Shown: piece by piece, positions 10,943-21,157 of the stretch | Layout: each line of letters opens with the position of its first letter | Position numbering within the stretch: the first letter of the stretch is position 1 | NCBI GenBank assembly: GCA_009746045.1 | Contig: RPFO01000213.1 | Coordinates: 5,267,817-5,331,816, forward strand | Reading direction: 5' to 3' | DNA length: 64,000 bases | Origin: Mesostigma viride | Taxonomy: Eukaryota > Streptophyta > Mesostigmatophyceae > Mesostigmatales > Mesostigmataceae | Position numbers and translations under genes: made by a program | The notes under the pieces: generated by a model | Databases searched by the model: none | Seen by the model: the letters and a program-made list of their open reading frames with translations, nothing else | What the model was told of the DNA's origin: nothing

Positions 10943-12047
10943 AGGAGCGAGGGGGGTGGGGAGCTAGGGGGAGCAGGGAGCGAAAGGGGGGGCGTCACAC
11001 ATGGAAGTGAGAGAGGGGAAGTGTGGCTGGTTTAATTGAAGCTGTGCTTTCTGTTTTGTGATGGGGCTTGAGGGCCCATATGGCGAGAAACGTACAATAA
11101 AGGAAACGGGTGCACAGGATCAGCGTCGGCAAAGATATAGGGAGTACAACAAGCAGGTAGGACTTAGGCTACTGTATGATAGATTTAGGCTACTGTATGA
11201 TAGGTTCCTTGCTTGGCGGTAAGTGATTTGGGCGCTCGAGAGATTCCGGGGACACTGATTTGTTTCCTGTTCATTTCTGGTTCCCGGCCTCGGGCTTTGA
11301 ACCTGGACTGGTCCAGATCTGACTAGAATTCGTTCATGCCCAGAGAATCTTGGTGAGACGGGATACCTAGGGCGCCCCGTTTTTTCGGTCACGGTCATAC
11401 GATGTCGTACGCCTCTAAAACATTTTTGCATGCCGCATCACCATTTCACTTCAGCGAGCACAGAATCAAGACCCCAAACGAGATCTTGCTTTCCGGGTAC
11501 GCGGAAGCTTGAGCACGGGCCAAAGTTGTTCGAATCTCATTCACAACCCAAACCGGAAACAGAAACGGAAATGGTTCTCCGGAATCTCTTGACTGTTGGC
11601 GATCTCAATGACGTGTAGGCTGGTGGCATGCGTTGGGAGGTGACACGTGTGATCGTGGCCTGTCGTTTATAGCAATCGGCTTGGGCAGAAACACTACCGT
11701 CATCTGCCATCGATATTTTGTACCGCATCAGCGAGTGTGCATTACCTGAAATTGCTGCAGTGTACACTATGTGCAATTCTCTATGGAGCACAAGATTGTG
11801 ATTCTTTGTAGGTGTAGTACTGTACGACTTCCAAGATACTACGTTTTATAGAAATATATTAAGAATTCTCACAATTCAATTCCAGCGCCGGCCAGCCTCC
11901 TTCTTGGCACGCATAGAAGTCATTCCTCCCCTCTGATACTCGCTGCAATTATTTTGATCTTAGGGTTACATGTACATACCAAGAAGCTGCATGCTGGTGT
12001 ACTGCTGCAGTATATCTACGATATAAGCATGACGCAGTACATCCATC
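10943..12047. other. 3' flank of the CNB gene and intergenic DNA
   Basis: A possible poly(A) motif AATAAA lies near 11095-11101. A 23-bp direct repeat (TTTAGGCTACTGTATGATAG core) occurs at about 11160-11205. No gene or recognisable element is seen in the rest. Confidence 0.4.
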
Positions 12048-12490
12048 TCATTAATCAATTAATAGACACGTGACTGTGTCACGTGAGCATAAGTCCTCAG
12101 TGGGAGGGGAACATGGGATGGAATGGATGGTGTAAGCTATCTAGGTCCTACTTACAGCTAGGGTTGTGGGCACCACGGCCCGAATCGCTATGAATGCCAT
12201 ACGCGGTCACACGCGGAGCCCCCACAGACTTGGGGGTGGTCTCCTTCATCACTACTTGCCATCTATCCTTGCGTACCATCTGCCTCCAGATTACAGACAA
12301 ACCAGGAGGCTGCCCGGGTGTGAGCCCGGCCGTCACGTCTAGTGTAGCACATGTCCATGCCGAGTCTATCACGAAAAGTCCACGGGTGGCGGCGCCCTGC
12401 CACACGCGGCCTGGGGCACACCAGGTGAGGACATAACGCCCGGCCCAGGCTGGGCGGGCTTGGTGCCAGCTAGTCTATCTGATGTGATGC
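12048..12490 (-). mobile_element. LINE-C 3' fragment (C-terminal coding plus 3' UTR)
   Basis: Read on the minus strand, coding sequence for the end of a LINE ORF2 (RWQVVMKETTPKSVG, resembling the W-x-x-x-V end of many LINE ORF2s) runs into a 3' UTR with the hairpin CACGTGAC-nnn-GTCACGTG (12064-12085) and a TTAATTAAT-type tail. The same sequence recurs at 19800-20195, 48737-49029 with 50684-51415, and 52060-52150. Confidence 0.7.
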
Positions 12491-12869
12491 CATCTCATGT
12501 TTCGATATATCAATGGTACGTATTGAGTACGGACATGTGTGCCTATACAGCCCGCCTGCCTGTTGCGCCGGCAAGGTCCCGTACTGCATGGTCGCAACCT
12601 GGCCGCCCAGGGCCAGGAGCCCAAGTCCCAATGAGGCCGACAAAGCTATCTGGCTGGGGCGGGCTTGGTGCTGCAGCAAGCCTATATATATCCTGTTTCG
12701 CGCCTACTTCTGCCCCAACCGGGGTGATACTGAGGAGTCCGTCGCGGCGCCCAGCTTGGTGTCGCCAAAGGGGGCAGCGACATTATCGTGCACACAGTTC
12801 AGGCCGGCCTACTTAGAGACGCATCCGACCCATGTGGCGCTGAAGGTGGGATTGCCACAATGCGTTAAA

Positions 12870-14460
12870 TGCTGTCACCAAGGCTAGCATCGATCTTTGA
12901 GGCCATCGGCGAGGCGTTCCGCCTGACCTTCTTGCGTGGACAGCAGCCTGCTATACGGCGAACCCACTAAACTGTCCTTCCTCACTCATGGAGGATGGGA
13001 TGTTCGCCGACGTCGCTTCCTGCACCGATGGGGACCCAGCAAGGTGACCCCCTCGGCCCCTTTTACCTGTCCGCCCCGCTGCACAAGGCTCTCAAAGGTG
13101 TCCACTCTGCGCACCCGGATGTCGTGCTCCTCGCCTATATGGACGATATCCATGCCCTCGGCCCGGCCGACGCTGTGCCGGTTGCAGCCCTGGCTGCCCT
13201 TGAAGTGGCCATGGCGGCCATCAACCTTCGGCTCACCCTCCCCAAGTGTGCAGTCTTTTCGCCCCAGGGCCCGGACTGCTCTGGCTTCCCCGCGGCTATC
13301 CCGGGGGCATTGGCGCGGGCGCGTGGTTTCTCGTGTCTGGGTGTCCCTGTGGGTGACCCTGACTACGTCGAAGAGGAGCTCCGGGCCACCGTGGAACAGC
13401 GCACCCATGTCCTCGAGACTTGGGCGCGCCTCAAGGACCCCCAGCCAGACCAAAGGGCTCCTTCTCTGGTTTTGCGCCCAGGTGCCCGCAGGTGGTTCCG
13501 GCACTGGCTCCGTGGCGCTCCCCCCGCCACTTGGTGCGGCTTGCCGCGGAGGGCCACGACGAGCGCATTCAGGCCGCCTAAGTTGCAGGTGCTCCTCCCT
13601 GCATGGCCCTAGCCCGCGCCAGCTCATGCACTCCATGCGCTTGGCCACCCTCCCCTGCCGCATGGGCGGGTGTGGGCTCACCCGCGCCGCCCGCCTCGCC
13701 CCCGCCGCCTTCCTGGGCTCTGTTGCTCAGGCCTGGGCGGAGATCCGCCGGTTGGTCCCCAGCGCCGTCAGCGCCATTCCCGACAAGTTTGGTCACCCCA
13801 TCCACCTTCCCCTTCGTGCAGGCTGTGCAGGATCCTTACCTCGGGATCCAGTGCTCACTGGCCTGCGACCTCGTCCACCCCGCCCAGGCCGTCCAGCGTC
13901 ACCTGCCCTGGGGCACGCCCGGCGTGTCCACTGTCGTCAGTCCTAGTGTCTTTCCTGCCTGCGTTCATGAAAAACAACACAAGACCTACGCGGGTAAACA
14001 GTACACTGTGCTAACTGGATGCATGGGTCGATCTGCATGCGAGCTTGAACGATCAGTGGAAGGCTTGGCTTCACTCCGTTTCCCTTGAGGGGCGCGTGGG
14101 GGCCGCATTCCTGCGCGCCCTCCCCATGAACCCTTCGATATCGTTCACCCTGGTTCCGGCCCTCTACGCCATCGCCCTCTACACCACTTGCTGCAGTTGC
14201 CCCGCAACCTCTCATCACGGCGGGTGCGTCCTGCGGCAGCTGCCCGGGCTTGCTCTCGGTATACTACTGGGGCGCACTACATCGCGCGCATGGGTGGCCA
14301 GCAGAACCAGAACTCTATCTCCATGCTGCTCTCCTCCGGGTGGTCAGTGTGCCATGGTTAATTCGGTCGGTTCTCCCCACTCCACCATCATGAAGTGCGA
14401 GGACGCGGATGGGGCCGCCCTCTACTCACCCAACCACCGCCCCGACATTAATAAATTAAC
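12870..14460 (+). pseudogene. Reverse-transcriptase fragment of a YMDD-type non-LTR element
   Basis: The frame starting near 12995 shows RT motif GTQQGDPLGP (from 13031) and catalytic AYMDDIHALG (YMDD at 13136-13147). An upstream frame (12936 on) gives the LLYGEPTKLSF segment that normally precedes it, so the two are separated by a frameshift. Downstream frames up to about 14440 show degenerate pieces of the C-terminal region. The tail ATTAATAAATTAACTAATTAATT ends the fragment. It is broken by frameshifts and inactive. The QQGDPLGP and Y-x-DD combination marks a reverse transcriptase of a retrotransposon; the clade is unresolved. Confidence 0.7.
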
Positions 14461-14770
14461 TAATTAATTAAACTCGTGCTCCCGTTGGGGAGTCACGGAG
14501 CACCGAAGTGCTTTTAATCCCTGTGTGTGCACAACAGGAGAAAGGGCAGAGACCCCATGCAGTCTCCTTCATGCCTAAGGCATGCCACAGCTGCATTCGG
14601 ACACGATAGACGATCGGGCAAGTTCTGTGGGTGCAATAAGACCCATGTGAGCATGGCATAACAGGGAGCGTGGGCAAGGAATCTGGTCATAGCCAGGACG
14701 TAGTGCTCATGGCTGTACAAGGACTAAGCTAATAAGGCTATGGCTGGTTGTATACCGTGTGTGAGCGGTG
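14461..14770 (-). mobile_element. LINE-A 3' UTR and tail
   Basis: A minus-oriented LINE end sits tail to tail with the preceding RT fragment. It shows TTAATTAATT repeats, then the hairpin region GTGCTCC...GGAGCAC with inner CTCCCC-AAC-GGGAG. About 200 bp of this is shared, in the opposite orientation, with 22780-22992. Confidence 0.65.
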
Positions 14771-14879
14771 CACATGACTAGGTATGTTGGCACAGCTAGG
14801 CAAACATTCTAAGCATGGCTGCCATAGCGGCAGTGACTACCGAGGGATACAAGCTAGGGCTATTACGGCTAGTCTAGCC

Positions 14880-17845
14880 CCGCGCGGGGGGCGTCCACAT
14901 CTTGTCGTTGATCATCAGGTCCCCGCCCCTCCAGTACACCTTGGGCTTCTGGGGGTCCTGCTTGTGGTGGAGGTATTCCGGCCACAGGCCGCGTCGCTGC
15001 TGCTGCTGAGCGGGGGTCAGCTAGGTCGGCATCCAGCGTCCCGGCAGGTGAGGTCGTGCAACCGCTTGCCGGACGGGAGAGGAACCGCGCTGCTTGTCCT
15101 CAGGGGAGGGGAAGGTGAGCAGGACTGGTGGGGGAGCCGCCTTGTCCCGTGAGTGGGGAAGGCGGTGGCACCCACGCAGTTCTACCTCACCTACCAGGCC
15201 CATGAGGGTAAGGAGCTGGTCCTTGAGCTCGTCGGCAAGGGAGGTTGACGTCTCACCTGGCTTCTGGGGGAAACGACGCAGCACCACTCGGCACTCGATC
15301 GCGGCGAGCGCGGTCTGTGACCTCCCATTGCTGGGCCTGGCGGTGGTCCTCCAGCTCCTGGAGCTTCGTGGCGATGGCGTCGGTGGTGGAGGTGGTCGCT
15401 GTCCGCAGCAGGTCCGCGTAGGATCGAGCGGTGGGAGGTAGCCAGCATCCTGCCGGGGTGGCTGGGATGCAATGGTGGCTGGCCGTCTGCTCCGCTATCT
15501 TTGGGACCTGTGTGGTCAGGGCCTCGGTGTGGGCCCGGTGTCATGGCCTCAAGCTTCTTCATGAGCACGCCGCACTTGCCCTCCACCTGGTTAAGGCGAG
15601 AGACATGAGTGCAGCATGCGTTTCTGAAGCCTGCGCCGCGGTGTGTAGCGCCGTGAACTGGGGTCAGTTGTACGGCTTGTCGGCGGACGACCCGGTTTTC
15701 CACATTGGAGACCCGGGCCTCGACCGTGTTGAGCGTGGTGTTCAGCGATGTCAGCTTCTCGGTCAGCCGCCAGGTCACGTGCTCCTCCAGCACTGCGCGG
15801 ATGTCATCCTTGCAGAGGCAGGGAGACGATGGGGCTTCCGGCTGTGCGGGGGCGGGGGCGCTGAGCGCTCGATCTGCCGAGGTCGCCGAGGCTGCGCTAG
15901 CTGGTAGTGGCTGGTCAAGATATTAAACAGGCGTTGGCGTGCATGGTTCGTCATAAGTGTAGAGCCAGGACGTGTCGCGGTAGTCGATAGCCGCCTCCCC
16001 CTTCTCAGGGCACGAAGAGCTTCCGTTCCTGTGCGAGGAACTGGAGGACCTCGCCGACTTCCTGCGGCGACAGCCGGCCCCTGCCACTCGAGGAGGGAGA
16101 ACTGTCTGTCGCCGGGCAAGAATTGGCTCCATTTGTGGCAATGTTCAATTATACGGCGTATTATACGGTATAATACGGTATAATACGCGTTATACAAGGT
16201 CGAGCGTATAATTTTTATCCGTTTTATACGATTTGCGTATTTTTACGTATAATACGGCGAATAACACGTATGAGCGCGCGTATAATGGGGTTTTCGCGCT
16301 CATCCGAGGTCCGGCAGCCAAATTTTTCGGGCGGGAACCAAGGCGGGAAAGCAAGGGAACTTAGAAACACTACGGAAACCATCCACTTGTTGACATTTGG
16401 CGACCGTGAGACACAAGGATCTTACAAGCAAGCTACACTGTAGCATGGCAAGTTGGCAACCCTCCATGCTGTTTAGGTGCTCTGCCCTTGCCTCTCGGGC
16501 AGCCATGCACCGAATATTTAAGTCATACAGAAAACTGACTGGTACGAGAGCATGGCCGCTTTACATTTTCAACTGAAATTTTGTAGGCATGATCCTTAGG
16601 TCTTGAAAAGCTTATATCCTTGGCCAGGCAACGTTTGGATGTGCGCAGATATGTCTCGACCTTCTGCTCGATGCGGCAACCTCGTTTCAGCAACCAGGTG
16701 GCGACCGTGCATGTGCTAACTGTTGATAGGCGGGAAATGCCCCTACATTTGAACGCGGATAGATGTTTCACGTTATTCCTTACATTATTTATAAGCGACG
16801 ATGGCCAGGAAAGGCTCGCAGCTACGTCCATCAGGTGGGCATGCTGGCTCCGTCAAGAAAGGTAATATGCGGTTTTGATCTGGTACGTGCTATCCTGTTC
16901 ACGTGTTCATTGTACTGTATCAAGTTGTTGGGTGGATTGTAAAATAGTCGTAGACCTGTAATGGAGGTTTTCTGCTTGTCTTTTGGTTGCTTTACTGCCT
17001 CTACGCATTATTGGCTTGTGATGGTTGGGGAATACCACTACGACATGCAGATTTTGGACCATATTTGTCTGCTATTAGCTTATGCTTCATCGAAAGCAGT
17101 GACGTAGTGCTTGGCATTGTTTATAAATATGATAAGCTTGATAACGCGATGTTTTTTCTTGCTAAAAACATCTCGAAACAAGTGGTTTTCTGGCCAGATC
17201 TAGCCACTATTTCTTGTTTTGCTCGCCAAAGTCAGCCTTCTTCTTGTGTGCTCCTCATCATGCATGCAAGAAACATGGAGATGCCCAGGACCTGCTTGCA
17301 TGGAATTAAGCATAGCCATCTTACTTCTTTTGCTTTTTTCATCTTTCCATTTCATTTGGCGTTGTTTTTTAGGGTATAATGCATAGGTAATCTAGCTCCT
17401 CGTGAACCCCGGTTTACACGTCCAGTGTTCCCAAGCACTGCTGAGCAGTGGCAACCCATGTATCATGTGTAATTTAGTGTTAGAAACATGTGGACTGCTT
17501 GAAATGATATCAAAATGCATGAAACAACCCCAAAAACGATGAAATCCAGTATTCGCGTATAATTTCCGGATAATACTGTATTATACCGTATTATCCATTA
17601 TACGGACCCCGCGCGTATAACCGCGTATTGCGTATAATTGAACTCTGATTTGTGGCGGTCGTGGCATGATTTCTTGGGTTCAGGCGAGGTGCTTGCATGG
17701 CGATGGGTTTGCTGGCGATGGGTTGGCGAGCCCAGGCGGCTGGGCAAGAACGATGGCGAGTGGGTTGGGCTGGGAGCCGGAAAGCTCCTTTTCCAACCCC
17801 CGTTTTGCTTTTGGGGTCGTCATAGCTGCTTGTCACGTGATAACT
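14880..17845 (-). pseudogene. Degenerate LINE ORF1, split by a hAT-like element
   Basis: Minus-strand frames show, from 5' to 3': an AQPP-LANPSPANPSP segment at ~17780-17690 like the N-terminus of the intact ORF1 at 6127; after the insertion (16139-17647), further degenerate coding; a GETSTSLADELKDQLL ... CHRLPHSRDKAAPPPVLLTF block (~15250-15110) matching the ORF1p RNA-binding core; and AQQQQRRGLWPEYL ... PKVYWRGGDL (~15010-14900) matching its C-terminal domain. Several frameshifts and stops are present. Removing the inserted element and one copy of its target duplication would restore continuity, which shows that the ORF1 copy predates the insertion. Confidence 0.65.
16139..17647. mobile_element. 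hAT-like DNA transposon (hAT-1), non-autonomous
   Basis: A 1509-bp element is flanked by the perfect 8-bp target duplication ATTTGTGG (16131-16138 and 17648-17655). Terminal inverted repeats are CAATGTTCAATTATACG (left) and CAGAGTTCAATTATACG (right, inverted), identical at 15 of 17 positions and fitting the hAT start pattern YARNG. Sub-terminal regions are packed with CGTATAAT-type repeats in both orientations (16144-16285 and 17545-17640), typical transposase-binding arrays. The interior has no transposase I can recognise; short minus frames at 16300-16506 and 16523-16831 have no family signature. Confidence 0.85.
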
Positions 17846-17892
17846 TTGGCAATACTGCGTCTCAGCCGTAACCGATTATACTGGCTACACAT

Positions 17893-18040
17893 TTCCATCA
17901 CCATTCGATCATCTTCATAATCCTGAACGACTCGAACACGCGGACAAGATAACGGCAGGCTCGAGCTATACCATGGTCCGGATTCTCCCAATTTCTGGCC
18001 AGCTGCGCTGGTTGTCTCCTTGATACTGGCGTGTGCGTCT
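17893..18040 (-). mobile_element. tRNA-like SINE copy 1
   Basis: On the minus strand this reads ATCAAGGAGACAACCAGCGC, a box-A-like TAGCTCGAGCC, and a box-B-like GTGTTCGAGTC about 25-30 nt later. This is the internal RNA polymerase III promoter layout of tRNA-derived SINEs. Related copies lie at 20843-20985, 45207-45344 and, truncated, 19193-19275. Confidence 0.6.
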
Positions 18041-18170
18041 GAAAAAAGCGCATCGAATGCAAGTGGTCGATCTGACCGAATTTGGGGCTCGGACGCAAAA
18101 GATCTGAGCTCCGCCGTCAGCCATACCGCCGTCAGCCATTTTCGTTCACTTCGTATATGTAGGAGGATGC

Positions 18171-18740
18171 CCCGACATTAATTACCGTGCTAAGTGCTTG
18201 ACTATGATGGCGTCAGGTTGCCACCTGCTCATCGATGTCTCCGTCGGCATGGCCGGCTCGGCCGCTCTCCTCCGGTCGACGTCGCCATGCACATCCTCCG
18301 GGTGGCTGTGGATGCATGCCGGCGCGCAGCTGCCAGCCGCTGCACATGGTTGAGCGCGACAAGTTTGCCTCCTGCCGCCGGCAATGTGGGGCGCCCCATG
18401 CACCGGGTCACCCCCTTTGTCCTTGATGAGTTTGGGGCCCGCATGGGCCCCAAGGCGGCGGAGTTTTTTCACGAGTGCGCTGCCACTGAGCGCCGTGAAG
18501 ACCGCCTCGACCTCGAGGGTCCGACCGCCCTGTGGTCTGCCCGCATGTGATCCTTGTATTGGCGGCAGCGCCTATCACTCGCCCTCACTCGCACCGTGGC
18601 TGACGAAATTATTCCGCCGCACCCGGTCCGACTTTGTCGCAACCCCGATGCGGTCTAGATCCCTCCCAGGCCTCCATGGTGGTGGGCTGCGGCATGCAGC
18701 GATGCATGTTGCTGCGTGTCGTAGAACTTTTGTGATGTAG
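18171..18740 (+). pseudogene. C-terminal fragment of YMDD-type RT polyprotein
   Basis: The frame 18194-18550 includes VTPFVLDEFGARMGPKAAEF, and the next frames give RLSLALTRTVADEI. I recognise this arrangement (P-F-V-x-D-x-F-G...A, then W-R-x-R-L-S-x-A-L) as the C-terminal end of algal and protist RT ORFs of the QQGDPLGP type. It is frameshifted and lacks the RT core, so it is a 5'-truncated insertion or remnant. It begins with CCCCGACATTAAT, also found at the end of the RT fragment near 14444. Confidence 0.5.
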
Positions 18741-19192
18741 TTAGTTGTACCTTGTGCAGCTGGCCGGTCAGTGATCCTTGGATGTCCGTACGTGTCAGAT
18801 TACGCTTAGTTTCTTCAGGGTTCTTCTTCTTTTCGCGGTTTTCCTGTTGCATGCCAATATCACCTCCGTAATTTATAATTCTCAATGAATATATATCCGA
18901 CGATGGGCTCCCGATCTGAGTGATCTGTGCATGCGGGCCAGGTGCCCGACGCACGTAAGAATGTGGGTATGGTAAACCAGCGTATATAAATCCGGCTTCA
19001 TTGATACGTAGACTGCACGGTCACGTGAGCATGTAACTACGCAATCACTGGGATGGAAATGAAATGGGATGGGTGTATCGCGAGCTGTCCGGTCTAGCTT
19101 GTAGCTAGTAGTACTAAAGGTTTGCGGGCACCGCGGCCCGAATCACTATGCCAGTTGCCAAAAAAAATGTGCACATGCCTGGGTCATGTGCA
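18741..19192. other. Intergenic repeat-derived DNA
   Basis: A block near 19018-19140 resembles the LINE-C 3' UTR in degenerate form (GTCACGTGAGCAT, GGGCACCGCGGCCCGAATC). Otherwise no feature is seen. Confidence 0.4.
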
Positions 19193-19275
19193 GCCTATCA
19201 AGGAGACTGTCAACCAGCGCAGGCCAGAAATCGGGAGAATCCGGACAGTCTGGTCATGGTAGCCTATAGTTGGAT
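19193..19275 (+). mobile_element. tRNA-like SINE, truncated copy
   Basis: Matches the SINE from its 5' end (ATCAAGGAGACTGTCAACC) to the box-A region (TGGTAGCC), then diverges before box B. Confidence 0.5.
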
Positions 19276-19374
19276 TTTGCCGCATCATTGATGCTTGAAG
19301 CATTATTACTAATTAACTAGTGTGACCCGCTGGCTTTTCCCAGCAAACAAAAGTCACTTTCGGGCGGTAGAGAG

Positions 19375-19700
19375 ACCTTTTGGGCAGTAGACAGGGGCTC
19401 AGCCCGCTGCCCGTTGCCCGCTGCTGCCCGCTGCTGCCCGCTGCTGCCCCGGGCTGCTGCCCGCTGCTGCCCGCTCATGCCCGCTGCCCGCTCAGTAACG
19501 CGTAGTTTGTAGACTAGCCCGCTACGCGTAGTCTGTAGTAGCATGCTCCTTCGCTTCGCTACGGAGAGGAAGCGTCAACGGTCAACTTTGCTTCGCTCCG
19601 GCGAGGAGGCCGCTGAAGCGGCTGCTCGCTTCACTCGCTTAAGGCGCTTCGCTCGGGTTGTTGGTCAGTAGGTCCGCTTCTGCCGTATTGGTGGTCAGTC
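19375..19700. repeat. CCCGCTGCTG minirepeat and CGCTTCGCT-rich block
   Basis: A GCTGCCCGCT/GCTGCTGCCC tandem repeat (about 19395-19495) is followed by a pair of ACGCGTAGT-TGTAG blocks and several CTTCGCT and GAAGCG motifs able to form small hairpins. No coding sequence is recognised. Confidence 0.5.
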
Positions 19701-19799
19701 TTTTTTTCCCTTTTTGGATTGGTGGCGGGAAGTCACGATGCCCTGAATAGTGCCGGATGACGACTCATCACGAAATTAATAAATATGATTAATTAATAA

Positions 19800-20195
19800 A
19801 GTAATTAATTAATTTATATGGACTGCGTCACGTGAGCATAAGTCCTCAGTGGGACTGGATGGGAATGGATGTATAAATCAATTCAATAATATTAATCTGT
19901 ACACGTGACGTACTGCGTCACGTGAGCAAAGGCCTCGATCAGTGGCCGCCTGGCCGGGAGGGGGCATGGGATGGAATGGATTATGCATGCTATCTAGTTC
20001 CTAATTAATTAATTCCTAGTTACATGCAGGGTTTTCATGCTGTGGGCATATGCCATGGTGCACCATGGCCCTAGCTACTCACCACGTGAATGCCAAACTG
20101 GGTCACACGCGGATCGAGCCCCGACTGACTTGGCTCTGGTGGTCTCCTTCATCACTACTTGCCACCTATCCTTGCGAGCCATCTGCATGCCTCCA
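19800..20195 (-). mobile_element. LINE-C 3' ends, two overlapping copies
   Basis: Two GTCACGTGAGCA blocks (near 19828 and 19918) are each preceded by TAATTAAT or AATTCAAT tail sequence. The second continues into the coding end (about 20100-20190) that is homologous to 12194-12295. Confidence 0.6.
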
Positions 20196-20221
20196 TTAAT
20201 TAATTATATAATTATATAGTA

Positions 20222-20400
20222 GTAGGACGTTTTGATGAGTAGTGTAGTGAGGATTTTCTAGACTAGATAGCTTAGAGTTAGGATAGTTCGATTACGCGGC
20301 TTCCTCCACCCCATCCATCATGGAATATGTGCTACATGATCTCCCCACGGAGGCAATGTGTTATAATTTAATTTAATTTTTTTTAATAGTAGTAGGAATT
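20222..20400 (+). mobile_element. LINE-B 3' end
   Basis: Homologous in the plus orientation to 49050-49205 (minus): TTCGATTACGCGG, then ATATGTGCTACATGATCTCC, the CTCC-CCAC-GGAG hairpin, and a TTTAATTTAATTT tail. Confidence 0.65.
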
Positions 20401-20842
20401 AATTAATTAATTCATTAAATGCATTTGTGTATGCATGGATTTGCACGAGCCAGGCATTTGCATGGTGCATGGCGCACACCTACATCGAACCAGTTCAACA
20501 GCGGGCCTGCAGCGCGGTGCAATGCACGTGTCGCGGGAATATATTGACCGGTGGCAGGATCGACAAATTTAGCTCGCGGTGCACGCAACTAATATGAGTT
20601 ATAATTAGTATAAATGAGCTACACCTGTCTCATATGTGCACACCTTACACTAGCTCGGGATCCCACGCGTGAGAGCCGACCAGAGCTAGATCCGCGTTAG
20701 TAACGGGCCTACTGTGCAAATTATAGCTGCAATAACCTAAATTTATTTCGATCTGTAATTAACTTGGATGTAATCATTTGATCAAATTGGAATCCACATA
20801 TCCAGTAAGTTAATTATTATAACAAGGCTACACATTTCCATC
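20401..20842. other. Intergenic DNA, no feature recognised
   Basis: AT-rich sequence without recognisable gene or element. Confidence 0.4.
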
Positions 20843-20985
20843 TCCATTCATATTCATCATCCTGACCGACTCGAAAACGCGGTCCAAAAGATAACGGCAG
20901 GCTTGAGCTACCGTGGCCATGATTATCCCGATTTCTGGCCTGACAGTGCTGGTTGTGTCCTTGATTATTAAAAGCACATGACTGT
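20843..20985 (-). mobile_element. tRNA-like SINE copy 2
   Basis: Minus-strand copy with box-A-like TAGCTCAAGCC and box-B-like TTTTCGAGTCGG. It lies just downstream of the minus-strand transporter gene. Confidence 0.55.
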
Positions 20986-21157
20986 GTAACATGGCCGTAT
21001 CAATAAAGGAACCTTCAACAGCACCCCTATACATATGCTTCCCAAGCAATTAGCGCAAGATCATGCATGCACGTATCTCGAAAGCTCGATTGCATTCCGC
21101 AGATGCTTTTTATAGATGCACTAAGTATACGGCTTGCATCATGTTGCACGGACATGT

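Noticed and set aside
19520-19700. Possible rho-independent terminator or bacterial-type repeat (CTTCGCT motifs)
   Set aside because: Short degenerate hairpins without a T-tract or gene context in a eukaryotic sequence.
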